Assembly (NCBI RefSeq): GCF_002067135.1
Contig: NZ_CP020105.1
Location: 2,046,001 to 2,110,000, forward strand
Direction of reading: 5' to 3'
Origin: Spirosoma rigui
Lineage (GTDB): Bacteria > Bacteroidota > Bacteroidia > Cytophagales > Spirosomataceae
DNA: 64,000 nucleotides
The notes under the pieces are model-generated. The model ran no database searches. It saw nothing but the letters and a program-made list of their open reading frames with translations, and was not told the DNA's origin. Positions 1 through 8,304 of this stretch are shown one piece after another. Positions within the stretch are counted from its first letter, which is position 1. The number at the start of each line of letters is the position of its first letter. The translations under genes were made by a program, and so were the position numbers.

Positions 1-1
1 T

Positions 2-571
2 GAATTTTACAACAAGAGTCTGGAATCGGGTATCATCCCCGGCGAAGCGCTGCCTTACTACCAGCAGATCGCTAAACACGAGAACGCACACGTGGCCCTG
101 CTGAAATCGGCACTGGGTAGCGCGGCTATCTCGAAGCCAAACTTCGACTTCACGGCTAAAGGAAACTTCCCCGGCGTATTCAGTGATCTGCAAACCAACT
201 ACGCAGTAGCGCAGGCGTTTGAAGACACGGGTGTACGGGCCTACAAAGGACAGGCACCCCGCCTGATTCCATTCCCGGCCGTACTGACAACGGCGCTGCA
301 GATCCACTCGGTCGAAGCGCGCCACGCGGCTCGTATTCGGTACCTGCGTGGTCAGAAAGGATGGATCACGAATGCTGATCGGGGTAACTTGCCAGCCGCA
401 ACGCAGGCCATTTACAACGAAGACGAAAGAGCAGAACAAGGCGGTGTGAACGTATCGGGTCTACCCATGGTAGTTTCGATGGGCATCAGCCGGGCTGCCG
501 TAACGGAAGCGTTCGACGAGCCACTGACGAAAGAGCAGGTACTGGCAATTGCCGGACCGTTCCTGGCCTAA
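2..571 (+). CDS. Ferritin-like domain protein (3' part only)
   Basis: The reading frame enters from the left edge without a start codon, so only the last 189 residues are seen. The visible part looks like a helix-rich ferritin-like fold of the Ferritin_2 type: an HENAH stretch at visible residues 26-30 (E-x2-H spacing) and a later HSVEARHAAR helix supply the carboxylate and histidine residues typical of such bundles. Whether it binds iron is not shown. The N-terminus and any signal peptide lie outside the window. It ends at a TAA followed by a clear hairpin terminator, so it is the last gene of its transcript. The family call is fairly secure; a role in stress or metal storage is only family-level inference. 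Confidence 0.7.
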   Translation, partial: EFYNKSLESGIIPGEALPYYQQIAKHENAHVALLKSALGSAAISKPNFDFTAKGNFPGVFSDLQTNYAVAQAFEDTGVRAYKGQAPRLIPFPAVLTTALQIHSVEARHAARIRYLRGQKGWITNADRGNLPAATQAIYNEDERAEQGGVNVSGLPMVVSMGISRAAVTEAFDEPLTKEQVLAIAGPFLA

Positions 572-590
572 CACGTGCTAATTACATAAA

Positions 591-626
591 AAGGGGTACC
601 CGTCTGACGGGTACCCCTTCTTTTTT
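591..626 (+). terminator. Intrinsic terminator of the ferritin-like gene
   Basis: A 10-bp stem GGGGTACCCG (593-602) pairs with 608-617 around a 5-base loop (flanking A-T pairs lengthen it) and is followed by a run of T at 621-626. It lies 20 bases past the stop codon and, because the flanks are A-rich on the left, may also stop the convergent gene ending at 640. Confidence 0.85.
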
Positions 627-639
627 GACCTGCATTACA

Positions 640-2076
640 TCAGCCTCCGGGCTGCTCGGCGGTGATGCTGCGGATACGTACCGTAGAGCCCGCCTGCGAC
701 TGCGTTTTGTCGTCGGCGGGACTTAGTGAAATTTGCGAGATGATGCCATCCCATCCCGTCCGGTTACCCACGTTGACTTCATACGTCCGGAACTGACCAT
801 CGTTGATAACGGGAAAATCGACGGAGCGCGTTGGAATGTCGAAAAAGTCGATCTCACCCGGTTTGCGCCAGATGAGCCGAATCGTTGGACTTTTGGTTTT
901 GAAAGCCGCCTGAACGTAGATCTTGGTGAAATCGGTGGCTTTCCAGAACGCAACGGGGCTCATGATGCGGAAGGTAACCTTGCTGGTGTCGACCCGCTGC
1001 CAGCGAATGTTTAGTTCGTTCTGGATGGGCCAGCCCTGGTCGTTGGCGTTGTAGTAATGCCAGCCCAGCCGATCCTGCCCAAACCGGTAATCGGGTTTGT
1101 TGCCGGGCCGCGCCTGCGCATAGGCAAACTGACGAATATCAGCCAGGGAGCCCACGACCAGGTCGTACTCATACTCATAAACCCCGTCGTGGTCGATCAG
1201 CAGGAAATCGTGGTTGTTGACGTAGCCGCTCGACTCATCGAATTCGCCGTCGGTACGGGTCGATCCAAAATAGGCACTGCCGAACAGGTGCTTGCCGGGC
1301 CGGATGAGGCCCACGCCCCGGCCACTTTCGTTGAGCAGGGCTATCCAGCTCTCGGTTCCGTAGCGCAGGGTATTTTCTTTACTGGTATACTCCGATACGG
1401 GTTCGTTGGTGAACGGGTTGTTACCGCCGTAGGTCACGAACCGGTAGTAAGGTCCGTTGAGGTACACACAGGGCGTTTCCTGGGTACGGCCTTCGTACTG
1501 GGTCGTGTCGGCGCGGTTCACTACGATCCGGCAACGAACGTGCACGTTGTTTCCCTTCAGCTCCACCCAGTGTTCCATCACGCAGTCGGCGGGTTCGTCG
1601 AACAGGGGCCAGATCAGGGGAATTGTTTTTACGTAAAGCTGATTTGGGCTCTGCTGGTAGCTGACGATGCGGGCCGGGTGGTTGAAGTAGTCGCCGGTCT
1701 GAACCGGGTTCCAGCCCAAATTGATCCACTGTGGAACGGGCTGCTTCCCGTTGACCGAGTAGGGGAACGGGCCCGCGTAGATCGAAGTCTGAATCTGTCG
1801 CCCCAGGTCAACATTATTGACCATGTTAACGGAGCTGTTGGCTTCGGACAGATAGTTGATAGCTCCGCCCATGTTGAGGTCGATACCAACCTTCACTTTG
1901 TCGCTGGTCAGGAAAAGCCGCTTTGGCGGAGCTACCGGCGACTGGTCGGGCGTGCCGGAACCCGGATTGGGATTTACCGGTGCCGTGTAGGGAGCCGTAG
2001 CCGGGTAATCCTGTACGCAGCGCGATGCCAGAAAACTAGTAATGACAACCAGTAACAGAAGAATAAAACGGGGCAT
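640..2076 (-). CDS. Secreted beta-rich protein, possible lipoprotein, function unknown
   Basis: I do not recognise a named family with certainty. The chosen start (Met at 2076; another in-frame Met lies 7 codons upstream) gives a classic export signal: a short basic start, then LLLLVVITSFL and a Cys (about residue 20). The bases before the Cys read A-S-R-C, and Arg directly before the Cys is unusual for a lipobox, so lipidation is doubtful. A Pro/Gly-rich linker (residues about 25-50) leads to a long beta-rich, Trp/Tyr-rich body of the kind seen in carbohydrate-active or carbohydrate-binding proteins, with repeated aromatic motifs but no catalytic motif I can name. Convergent with the ferritin-like gene and divergent from carB. 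Confidence 0.6.
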   Translation of the reverse strand: MPRFILLLLVVITSFLASRCVQDYPATAPYTAPVNPNPGSGTPDQSPVAPPKRLFLTSDKVKVGIDLNMGGAINYLSEANSSVNMVNNVDLGRQIQTSIYAGPFPYSVNGKQPVPQWINLGWNPVQTGDYFNHPARIVSYQQSPNQLYVKTIPLIWPLFDEPADCVMEHWVELKGNNVHVRCRIVVNRADTTQYEGRTQETPCVYLNGPYYRFVTYGGNNPFTNEPVSEYTSKENTLRYGTESWIALLNESGRGVGLIRPGKHLFGSAYFGSTRTDGEFDESSGYVNNHDFLLIDHDGVYEYEYDLVVGSLADIRQFAYAQARPGNKPDYRFGQDRLGWHYYNANDQGWPIQNELNIRWQRVDTSKVTFRIMSPVAFWKATDFTKIYVQAAFKTKSPTIRLIWRKPGEIDFFDIPTRSVDFPVINDGQFRTYEVNVGNRTGWDGIISQISLSPADDKTQSQAGSTVRIRSITAEQPGG

Positions 2077-2294
2077 GGAAGAAAAGGGAAGGTCCAACTA
2101 ACCAAAGCTAACGGACCCGGCGCCTTTATGCAATTAATGTTATTCACCGACCGGGTTTTACCAGTCCTTACCAGCGGAGGTATGCCCGTATGCGTACACT
2201 GGCACGTGTTTATTCAATAGTATACAATGCTGACAGACGCGATACAAAGGGCTTTTAAAAACCGAAGATGCCCGGATTTTAATGAGCCTATCGT

Positions 2295-2324
2295 TTGATT
2301 CCCTCTTTCATAAGTCTAACTTTG
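2295..2324 (+). promoter_or_regulatory. Promoter of carB (Bacteroidota type)
   Basis: TTG at 2295-2297, 19 bases, then TAACTTTG at 2317-2324 match the Bacteroidota sigma consensus (TTG at -33, TAnnTTTG at -7). Transcription should begin near 2330, giving a leader of about 60 bases before the carB ATG at 2392. The rest of 2098-2294 shows nothing I can name. Confidence 0.7.
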
Positions 2325-2391
2325 CGGGATTTTTGGCCTGACGCCTACGCAGCCGTTAGCCACTGTTGTACACTGTACGTTCTCCCCGAAG

Positions 2392-5268
2392 ATGCCCAAA
2401 AACACTGCCATCCGTTCCGTACTCATTATTGGCTCCGGCCCTATTGTCATTGGTCAGGCGTGTGAGTTTGACTACGCTGGTTCGCAGGCCGCCCGATCCA
2501 TCCGTGAGGAAGGGATTGAGGTTGCCCTGATCAACTCCAACCCGGCGACGATCATGACCGATCCGATCAATGCCGATTACGTGTACCTGCTGCCGCTGGA
2601 GAAGAAGTCGATCATCGAGATCCTGAAGAAACACCAGGAGATGGGTAAGCCCATCGATGCCGTTCTGCCAACGATGGGTGGGCAGACAGCGCTCAACCTG
2701 GCCATCGACTGCGACAAAGCCGGTATCTGGCAGAAATACGGCGTTCAGATCATTGGCGTCGACATCAACGCTATCGAGACGACCGAAGACCGGGAAAAAT
2801 TCCGGTTGCTGATGCTCAAACTGGGTGCGGGCGTTTGTAAAGGCCGCACGGCACGCTCCTTCCTGGAAGGAAAGGAAATTGCCCAGGAAATTGGTTTTCC
2901 GCTGGTCATTCGTCCATCCTACACACTGGGCGGTACCGGGGGCGGCTTTGTAAACACCCCCGAAGAATTCGACAAGGCACTTACCGCCGGTCTGCATGCA
3001 TCCCCCGTTCACGAAGTACTGGTGGAACAGAGCGTGATGGGCTGGAAAGAGTATGAACTGGAGCTGCTGCGCGACAACAACGGAAACTTCGTCATTATCT
3101 GCTCCATCGAGAACTTCGACCCGATGGGTATCCACACCGGTGACTCCATTACGGTAGCGCCGGCCATGACGCTGCCCGATACGCTTTATCAGAAAATGCG
3201 CGACCTGTCCATTCGGGTAATGGCTGGTATCGGACAGTTCGCGGGGGGCTGTAACATTCAGTTCTCGGTCAATCCGCAAACCGACGACATCATCGTTATT
3301 GAGGTAAATCCCCGCGTAAGCCGCTCGTCGGCGCTGGCGTCGAAAGCAACGGGCTACCCCATTGCGAAGATTGCCGCTAAAATGGCCATTGGCTATAACC
3401 TCGATGAGCTGATGAACCCCATCACGGGCACCACATCGGCTTTCTTCGAACCCGCTATCGACTACGTTATCGTTAAAGTACCCCGCTGGAACTTCGACAA
3501 GTTCCCGGGTGCCGACCGGTCGCTGGGCCTCCAGATGAAGTCGGTGGGCGAAACGATGGGAATCGGCCGTAACTTTCAGGAAGCCCTGCAGAAAGCGTGT
3601 CAGTCGCTCGAAATCCGGCGTAACGGACTCGGTGCCGATGGTCGTGAACTCACCGACCGGGCCGCGCTGACGCAGAGTCTACAGCATCCGAGCTGGAACC
3701 GTCTGTTTCATATCTACGACGCGTTCAAAGCGGGGATGTCGTTCCGTACCATACAGCAGCTTACCAAAATAGATCCCTGGTTCCTGCACCAGATCGAAGA
3801 ATTGATCGAACTGGAACGCGAGATTCAGCAGTACGACCTCGAAGATCTGCCGCCGAACCTGCTCCGTATTGCCAAGCAGAAAGGCTATGCCGACCGGCAG
3901 CTGGCTCACCTGCTGAGCGTGAAAGAAAGTAAGGTGTATCAGTACCGGCAAACGCACAACATCCGCCGGGTATTCAAATGCGTCGATACCTGCGCGGCTG
4001 AGTTCGAAGCCAAAACGCCGTACTATTACTCGACGTTTAACAGCGAACCACCCATTACGCTTGCTGAGGGGGTTCCCGTATCCGATCTGCCCGGCAACGA
4101 GTCGATCCGTAGTGAGCGCCCCAAAATTGTGGTGCTTGGCTCCGGCCCCAACCGCATCGGACAGGGCATTGAGTTCGACTACTCCTGCGTCCACGGCGTA
4201 CTGGCCGCTAAAGAAGCGGGCTACGAAACGATCATGATCAACTGCAATCCGGAAACGGTTTCGACCGACCCCGACATTGCCGATAAACTATACTTCGAAC
4301 CCGTCTTCTGGGAGCACGTTCACGCCATCATCATGCACGAGAAGCCAGTGGGCGTTATTGTGCAGCTGGGAGGACAGACGGCCCTGAAAATGGCGGAGAA
4401 ATTGACTCGCTACGGTATCAAAATCATTGGTACGAGCTGGGAAGCACTTGATCTGGCTGAAGACCGGGGCCAGTTTTCGAGCCTGCTCCGCGACCTGGAG
4501 ATCCCGTATCCCAAATTCGGTACGGTGCGCGAGTCGGAAGGGGCGCTGGAGCTGTCGCGTGAATTAGGCTTCCCGCTGCTGGTTCGACCGAGCTACGTGC
4601 TGGGTGGGCAGAACATGAAGATCGTCATCAACGAAGAAGAGCTGGAGCAGCACGTGATGAAGATCCTGCAGGATATTCCCGACAACAACATTTTGCTCGA
4701 TCACTTCCTGGAAAATGCCATCGAAGCCGAGGCCGACGCCATCTGCGACGGTGAAGATGTGTACATCATCGGGATCATGGAGCACATCGAACCGGCGGGT
4801 ATTCACTCCGGCGATTCCTACGCGGTACTGCCCGCCTTCGACCTGAGCGAGAATGTAATCCGCCAGATCGAAGAGCACACCCGCAAGATTGCCGTAGCGC
4901 TACGTACCGTGGGCCTGATCAACATTCAGTTCGCGATCAAGGACGAGGTGGTCTACATCATTGAAGCCAACCCCCGCGCCAGCCGTACCGTACCGTTCAT
5001 CTGCAAAGCGTATCAGGAACCTTACGTCAACTACGCCACCAAGGTGATGCTGGGCGACAAGAAGGTGAAAGATTTCGATTTCAAACCGGTTAAGAAAGGA
5101 TACGCCATTAAGATTCCGGTGTTCTCGTTCAGCAAATTCCCGAACGTAAACAAGGAACTCGGTCCCGAAATGAAATCGACCGGCGAAGGCATCTACTTCA
5201 TCGATGACCTGACCGACGATTTCTTCCTGAATGTCTACGCCGAACGGAACCTGTACCTAAGCCGATAG
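2392..5268 (+). CDS. carB: Carbamoyl-phosphate synthase large subunit, lacking the C-terminal allosteric domain
   Basis: Makes carbamoyl phosphate from bicarbonate, ATP and ammonia (delivered by the CarA glutaminase) for pyrimidine and arginine synthesis in the cytosol. Both halves are clear: SVLIIGSGPIVIGQACEFDY near the N-terminus with its ATP-grasp domain, an oligomerisation region with short helices (about 410-540), then the second half starting VVLGSGPNRIGQGIEFDYSC with its own ATP-grasp domain (EANPRASRTVPF). The protein stops at 958 residues, shortly after the second synthetase unit; the E. coli enzyme has 1073 residues and ends in a methylglyoxal-synthase-like domain that binds UMP, IMP and ornithine. 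That domain is absent here, so these effectors probably do not act in the same way. carA is not adjacent. Confidence 0.97.
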   Translation: MPKNTAIRSVLIIGSGPIVIGQACEFDYAGSQAARSIREEGIEVALINSNPATIMTDPINADYVYLLPLEKKSIIEILKKHQEMGKPIDAVLPTMGGQTALNLAIDCDKAGIWQKYGVQIIGVDINAIETTEDREKFRLLMLKLGAGVCKGRTARSFLEGKEIAQEIGFPLVIRPSYTLGGTGGGFVNTPEEFDKALTAGLHASPVHEVLVEQSVMGWKEYELELLRDNNGNFVIICSIENFDPMGIHTGDSITVAPAMTLPDTLYQKMRDLSIRVMAGIGQFAGGCNIQFSVNPQTDDIIVIEVNPRVSRSSALASKATGYPIAKIAAKMAIGYNLDELMNPITGTTSAFFEPAIDYVIVKVPRWNFDKFPGADRSLGLQMKSVGETMGIGRNFQEALQKACQSLEIRRNGLGADGRELTDRAALTQSLQHPSWNRLFHIYDAFKAGMSFRTIQQLTKIDPWFLHQIEELIELEREIQQYDLEDLPPNLLRIAKQKGYADRQLAHLLSVKESKVYQYRQTHNIRRVFKCVDTCAAEFEAKTPYYYSTFNSEPPITLAEGVPVSDLPGNESIRSERPKIVVLGSGPNRIGQGIEFDYSCVHGVLAAKEAGYETIMINCNPETVSTDPDIADKLYFEPVFWEHVHAIIMHEKPVGVIVQLGGQTALKMAEKLTRYGIKIIGTSWEALDLAEDRGQFSSLLRDLEIPYPKFGTVRESEGALELSRELGFPLLVRPSYVLGGQNMKIVINEEELEQHVMKILQDIPDNNILLDHFLENAIEAEADAICDGEDVYIIGIMEHIEPAGIHSGDSYAVLPAFDLSENVIRQIEEHTRKIAVALRTVGLINIQFAIKDEVVYIIEANPRASRTVPFICKAYQEPYVNYATKVMLGDKKVKDFDFKPVKKGYAIKIPVFSFSKFPNVNKELGPEMKSTGEGIYFIDDLTDDFFLNVYAERNLYLSR

Positions 5269-5270
5269 GT

Positions 5271-5348
5271 ACCTTTTTGACCCATCAACAACCAGCGCAG
5301 CTCTCCAGAAATGAAGAGCTGCGCTGGTTATTGATGGGTCAAAAAGGT
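5271..5348. terminator. Very long bidirectional terminator hairpin
   Basis: Arms 5271-5304 and 5315-5348 form a stem of 33 pairs with a single mismatch (5289/5330) around a 10-base loop. It carries a run of T at 5274-5278 and of A at 5341-5345, so it can act for both carB (+) and the convergent dioxygenase gene (-). The right arm includes the last codons and the stop of the minus-strand gene. Confidence 0.85.
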
Positions 5349-6301
5349 TTTCTGCCGATCATTTTTTTGAACAGCTCCTTGGCTAGTATGGGGAGGGTGA
5401 AGTTGTGGCTAACTGCGTATCGGAAACTACCGGTATTTATCGTCTCGATTGGTTTCCCGTTCTCACTGTGCTGTACAACCGCGCCGGTGGCAATATTGAC
5501 CACATGCCGCAGGTTGAGATTATTGGCAAACATATCCGAAAAGCGGGGTGAATAATACATGCACCCCTCGAAGTAATAGTGCGTCACCTGCGACCAGCGG
5601 CTGAGATTTCCGCCCGTAATCGGCATGCCGCCGTGAATGAGGTTGGATGACCAGATAAGCACATCCCCTTTCTTCATGTGAATCTCCTGCCGCTGGTAGC
5701 CTTTGGCTTCCATGAACTCCTCAATGAAATCTTCGTAGCGGGGATACTCAGCGTAATTTTCTTCTGCTTCGATCCCAATATCGAAATAGTTGAACTCCTC
5801 CTGGCGATGGGAGCGTGGATAGTAAAACAAGGGGCCGTTCTGGGCCGTGGTGTCTTCCAGCGCTACCCAGACTCCGCACATAAACCGTACAGGAACACTG
5901 CTGAAATGAATTGTATCGGAATGGGCCCGCTGCTGGGTGCCAAATTTAAAATTGAGTGTCTGAAAAGGAATCGGCTCCCGGCCGTAAAGCATTTCGAGAA
6001 CAGCTATTAACTGGGGCTGACAGGCCAATGCACGGACAGTAGGGTATTTTTTCCACAGGTCCTGGTGACGGGCTGGGCTTTCGCCAACGTTCGCCGGGTA
6101 CTCGCCCTCAATTTCACGAATTGTGCGATCGATCAGGTTATGATCGACCGCTTGCGGTAGCAGCAGGAAACCCTCTTTGTTAAATTGTATAGCCTGCTGG
6201 CACTGTTGGGGGGAGATATCTTTTTTTTGTAGTAAGTCGTCAAAAAAAGGGGATTCAACCCACGGCAGGTTCATTCGCTGAGCAACATTGATTTGTTTCA
6301 T
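5339..6301 (-). CDS. Phytanoyl-CoA dioxygenase (PhyH) family protein
   Basis: A predicted Fe(II)/2-oxoglutarate-dependent oxygenase of 320 residues when started at the Met at 6301 (the frame is open a further 25 codons upstream, but that extension is not typical). The facial triad is visible: H127-x-D129 (AHSDT) and the distal H223 in LIHGG, followed by R235 as the likely 2-oxoglutarate anchor. The domain starts with FNKEGFLLLP, typical of PhyH proteins, and contains the GPLFYYPRSH segment. Members hydroxylate small molecules, lipids or sugars; the substrate here cannot be read from sequence or context because neighbours are unrelated. Single gene between two terminators. Confidence 0.88.
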   Translation of the reverse strand: MKQINVAQRMNLPWVESPFFDDLLQKKDISPQQCQQAIQFNKEGFLLLPQAVDHNLIDRTIREIEGEYPANVGESPARHQDLWKKYPTVRALACQPQLIAVLEMLYGREPIPFQTLNFKFGTQQRAHSDTIHFSSVPVRFMCGVWVALEDTTAQNGPLFYYPRSHRQEEFNYFDIGIEAEENYAEYPRYEDFIEEFMEAKGYQRQEIHMKKGDVLIWSSNLIHGGMPITGGNLSRWSQVTHYYFEGCMYYSPRFSDMFANNLNLRHVVNIATGAVVQHSENGKPIETINTGSFRYAVSHNFTLPILAKELFKKMIGRKPF

Positions 6302-6554
6302 GGTGTGGAGAGGAAGGTAAAAAACGATCTGGTTGGCAGAACGCGTCAGGGAAACAAGGCACCGTCTGTTGACCAAAACATCATCAATAGAACCATGTAT
6401 ACATGAATTTATAGATACACATAATTAGGTATAAAACTATAGAAACAACTGCATCCGTAAGGTGTAGGAAGCTAGTTAGTTTACTGCCATTTATTATGCG
6501 GTCGATATGCTCCGGTAGCGAGCAGGTTGGATAACGGAAGGCAAACGAACCGGC

Positions 6555-6590
6555 AAAAAAAAACCAGCCCGTCCTAGGACGGGCTGGTTT
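6555..6590 (-). terminator. Terminator of the DUF4394 gene
   Basis: A perfect 30-bp palindrome (6561-6590, centre CCTAGG) followed on the minus strand by a T run (A run 6555-6563 on the plus strand). It lies 30 bases past the minus-strand stop at 6620. The rest of the interval 6302-6554 is AT-richer and shows no gene. Confidence 0.88.
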
Positions 6591-6619
6591 GCATCACAAA
6601 GGTTGTAAATCAGTTCAGC

Positions 6620-8152
6620 TTAGAAACCCAGGCCGAGAGCCATGCCGCGAACGGCCGGATTGCCGGGGATGGTAGCGCCACCCGTAGCCGCTCCACTGGT
6701 CAGGTTGATCGAGTAGACGCGGGTCGTGCCACCCGACCGCAGCAGAGCGTAGGCCATACCCGACGTACCGCCGATATCGAAGCCGTTGGAACTCTCCACT
6801 TCGGTACCCAGCGAACCAACCGATACGAGTGTACCGTCGTTTGGCGGCATCTGGCGGAAGAGCATGGCCGCTCCCGTGCGGGTATCGATGTTGTACAGGG
6901 TCGTGGTTGTGGCACCCGCGAAGTTGTTGGTGTAAGCCGAAGCCGTTACGTTGGGCGTGCCCGGGTTCAGCGTACCGTCAACAGCGGCTACCGTGCCGTC
7001 GATGGGGTTGAGCCGGAGGTTCTGGCCCGTGTTGCTCACCACCCGAATCCGGTCGACGGTGGGGTTGAAGTCGAAGCCAAAGTCATTACCAGACAGCGCT
7101 GGCGTAAACGGACCCGAACCGATGGCCGTAGCAGCACCGTTCGATGGGTTGATGGTGTACAGACGGCTGGTGCTGCCCAGCGCATAGAGCTGATCCGTGA
7201 GCGGACGGAAGTCGATACCATAGATCGTTTCGCCGGCCTGTAATCCCGTGATCGCTTTCGTGATCGGGTTGGGGGCCATCGGATTGAAGATCACCAGGTT
7301 GTTGGAGCCATCAACAGCATACGCCACCGGTTCCGTTGGAATAGCGAGACCAATGATGGTGCCGGGCAGATTACCCAGCTTCTGAAGCCGCCCCGTTGTC
7401 AGGTTAACCTGCTGCAGTTCCGACTGGCCGTTGAAAGTAACAGCCGCAATGGCGCTGCCGTCCGGAGCAATGTCAAAACCAGCCGCACCGGTAATATCCA
7501 GCCCCAGCGGGCCTACGTTCATCAACGTCCCGTTGTTGGGTGGATTCTGGATGTAGAGCCGGTCGGTAGCGGGGTCAATGTCGTAAAGCGTCGTTGTTGT
7601 AGCACCGGACCGGTTGTTGGTGTAAGCCACCGCCGAGATCATAGCATCGGCCACTCCGTTGATAGCACCATCAACGGCCACTACGGTACCCGTCTCCGGA
7701 TTCAGCCGCAGGTCCTGGCCCTGGTTGGTCACGAGCCGTAGCCGGTCGACGGTAGGGTTGAAGTCAATGCCGACAATACCCCCCGACAGGGTCGGTGAGA
7801 AAGGCGTTGTACCCAGCGCGCGGGCGACACCCGTCATTGGGTTAATGACGTACAGGCGGCTGCTGCTGCCTACGCCGTAGAGTTGCCCCGTGGCGGGACG
7901 GAAATCGATGGATAAGATACGCTCGCCATCCTGCAAGCCCGTCAGGCTTACCGTGCTCAGCGGGGTAGCCGGGGTGCGGACGTTGAGCTTGAGCAGTTGA
8001 TTTGCATCGTTGAGTACGTACAGCTGCGCATCGGGCAGTGTAGCTGGATTGGGTGCCGTGCGATGGTCTTCGCAGGCATTCAGGAACAGTAACGAACCTA
8101 GTGTCAGCAGACCCGTCAGGACGCGAAGCGGTGTTTTGTAAAGCATTTTCAT
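6620..8152 (-). CDS. Tandem double DUF4394 lipoprotein
   Basis: An exported lipoprotein candidate: basic start, hydrophobic core (VLTGLLTLGSLLFL) and lipobox LNAC. The mature part consists of two copies of a DUF4394 unit of about 230 residues, each with the same order of motifs: a start like YVLNDANQLL or YAVDGSNNLV, GE.I..IDFRP, LY..GS.SRLY.INP..G.A, DFNPTVDR.R.V.N.GQ.LRLNP..GTV.AVDG, and a Thr-rich YTNN..GATTTTLY..D. The pattern suggests a beta-propeller-like repeat. DUF4394 has no proven function that I know. Three Met codons lie near the start (8179, 8152, 8146); 8152 gives a compact signal peptide. Downstream in the same direction as the Wzi-family gene, 152 bases away. Confidence 0.85.
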   Translation of the reverse strand: MKMLYKTPLRVLTGLLTLGSLLFLNACEDHRTAPNPATLPDAQLYVLNDANQLLKLNVRTPATPLSTVSLTGLQDGERILSIDFRPATGQLYGVGSSSRLYVINPMTGVARALGTTPFSPTLSGGIVGIDFNPTVDRLRLVTNQGQDLRLNPETGTVVAVDGAINGVADAMISAVAYTNNRSGATTTTLYDIDPATDRLYIQNPPNNGTLMNVGPLGLDITGAAGFDIAPDGSAIAAVTFNGQSELQQVNLTTGRLQKLGNLPGTIIGLAIPTEPVAYAVDGSNNLVIFNPMAPNPITKAITGLQAGETIYGIDFRPLTDQLYALGSTSRLYTINPSNGAATAIGSGPFTPALSGNDFGFDFNPTVDRIRVVSNTGQNLRLNPIDGTVAAVDGTLNPGTPNVTASAYTNNFAGATTTTLYNIDTRTGAAMLFRQMPPNDGTLVSVGSLGTEVESSNGFDIGGTSGMAYALLRSGGTTRVYSINLTSGAATGGATIPGNPAVRGMALGLGF

Positions 8153-8304
8153 CAGCAAGCGAAAAGTTAGTTTCTTCAAAAGACTATACTGTTAGAAAGC
8201 TATACGCAGGAATGCCGTTGCTGGATGTCTGGAAATTAAAATTTCATTAATAAATATACTAACCGGCTGGTAATTAGCGTCGTTTGAGGTCACTCCCGGT
8301 AGAC

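Noticed and set aside
5277..5555. 92-codon plus-strand frame after carB
   Set aside because: Its start is the terminator hairpin and the rest is antisense to the dioxygenase gene.
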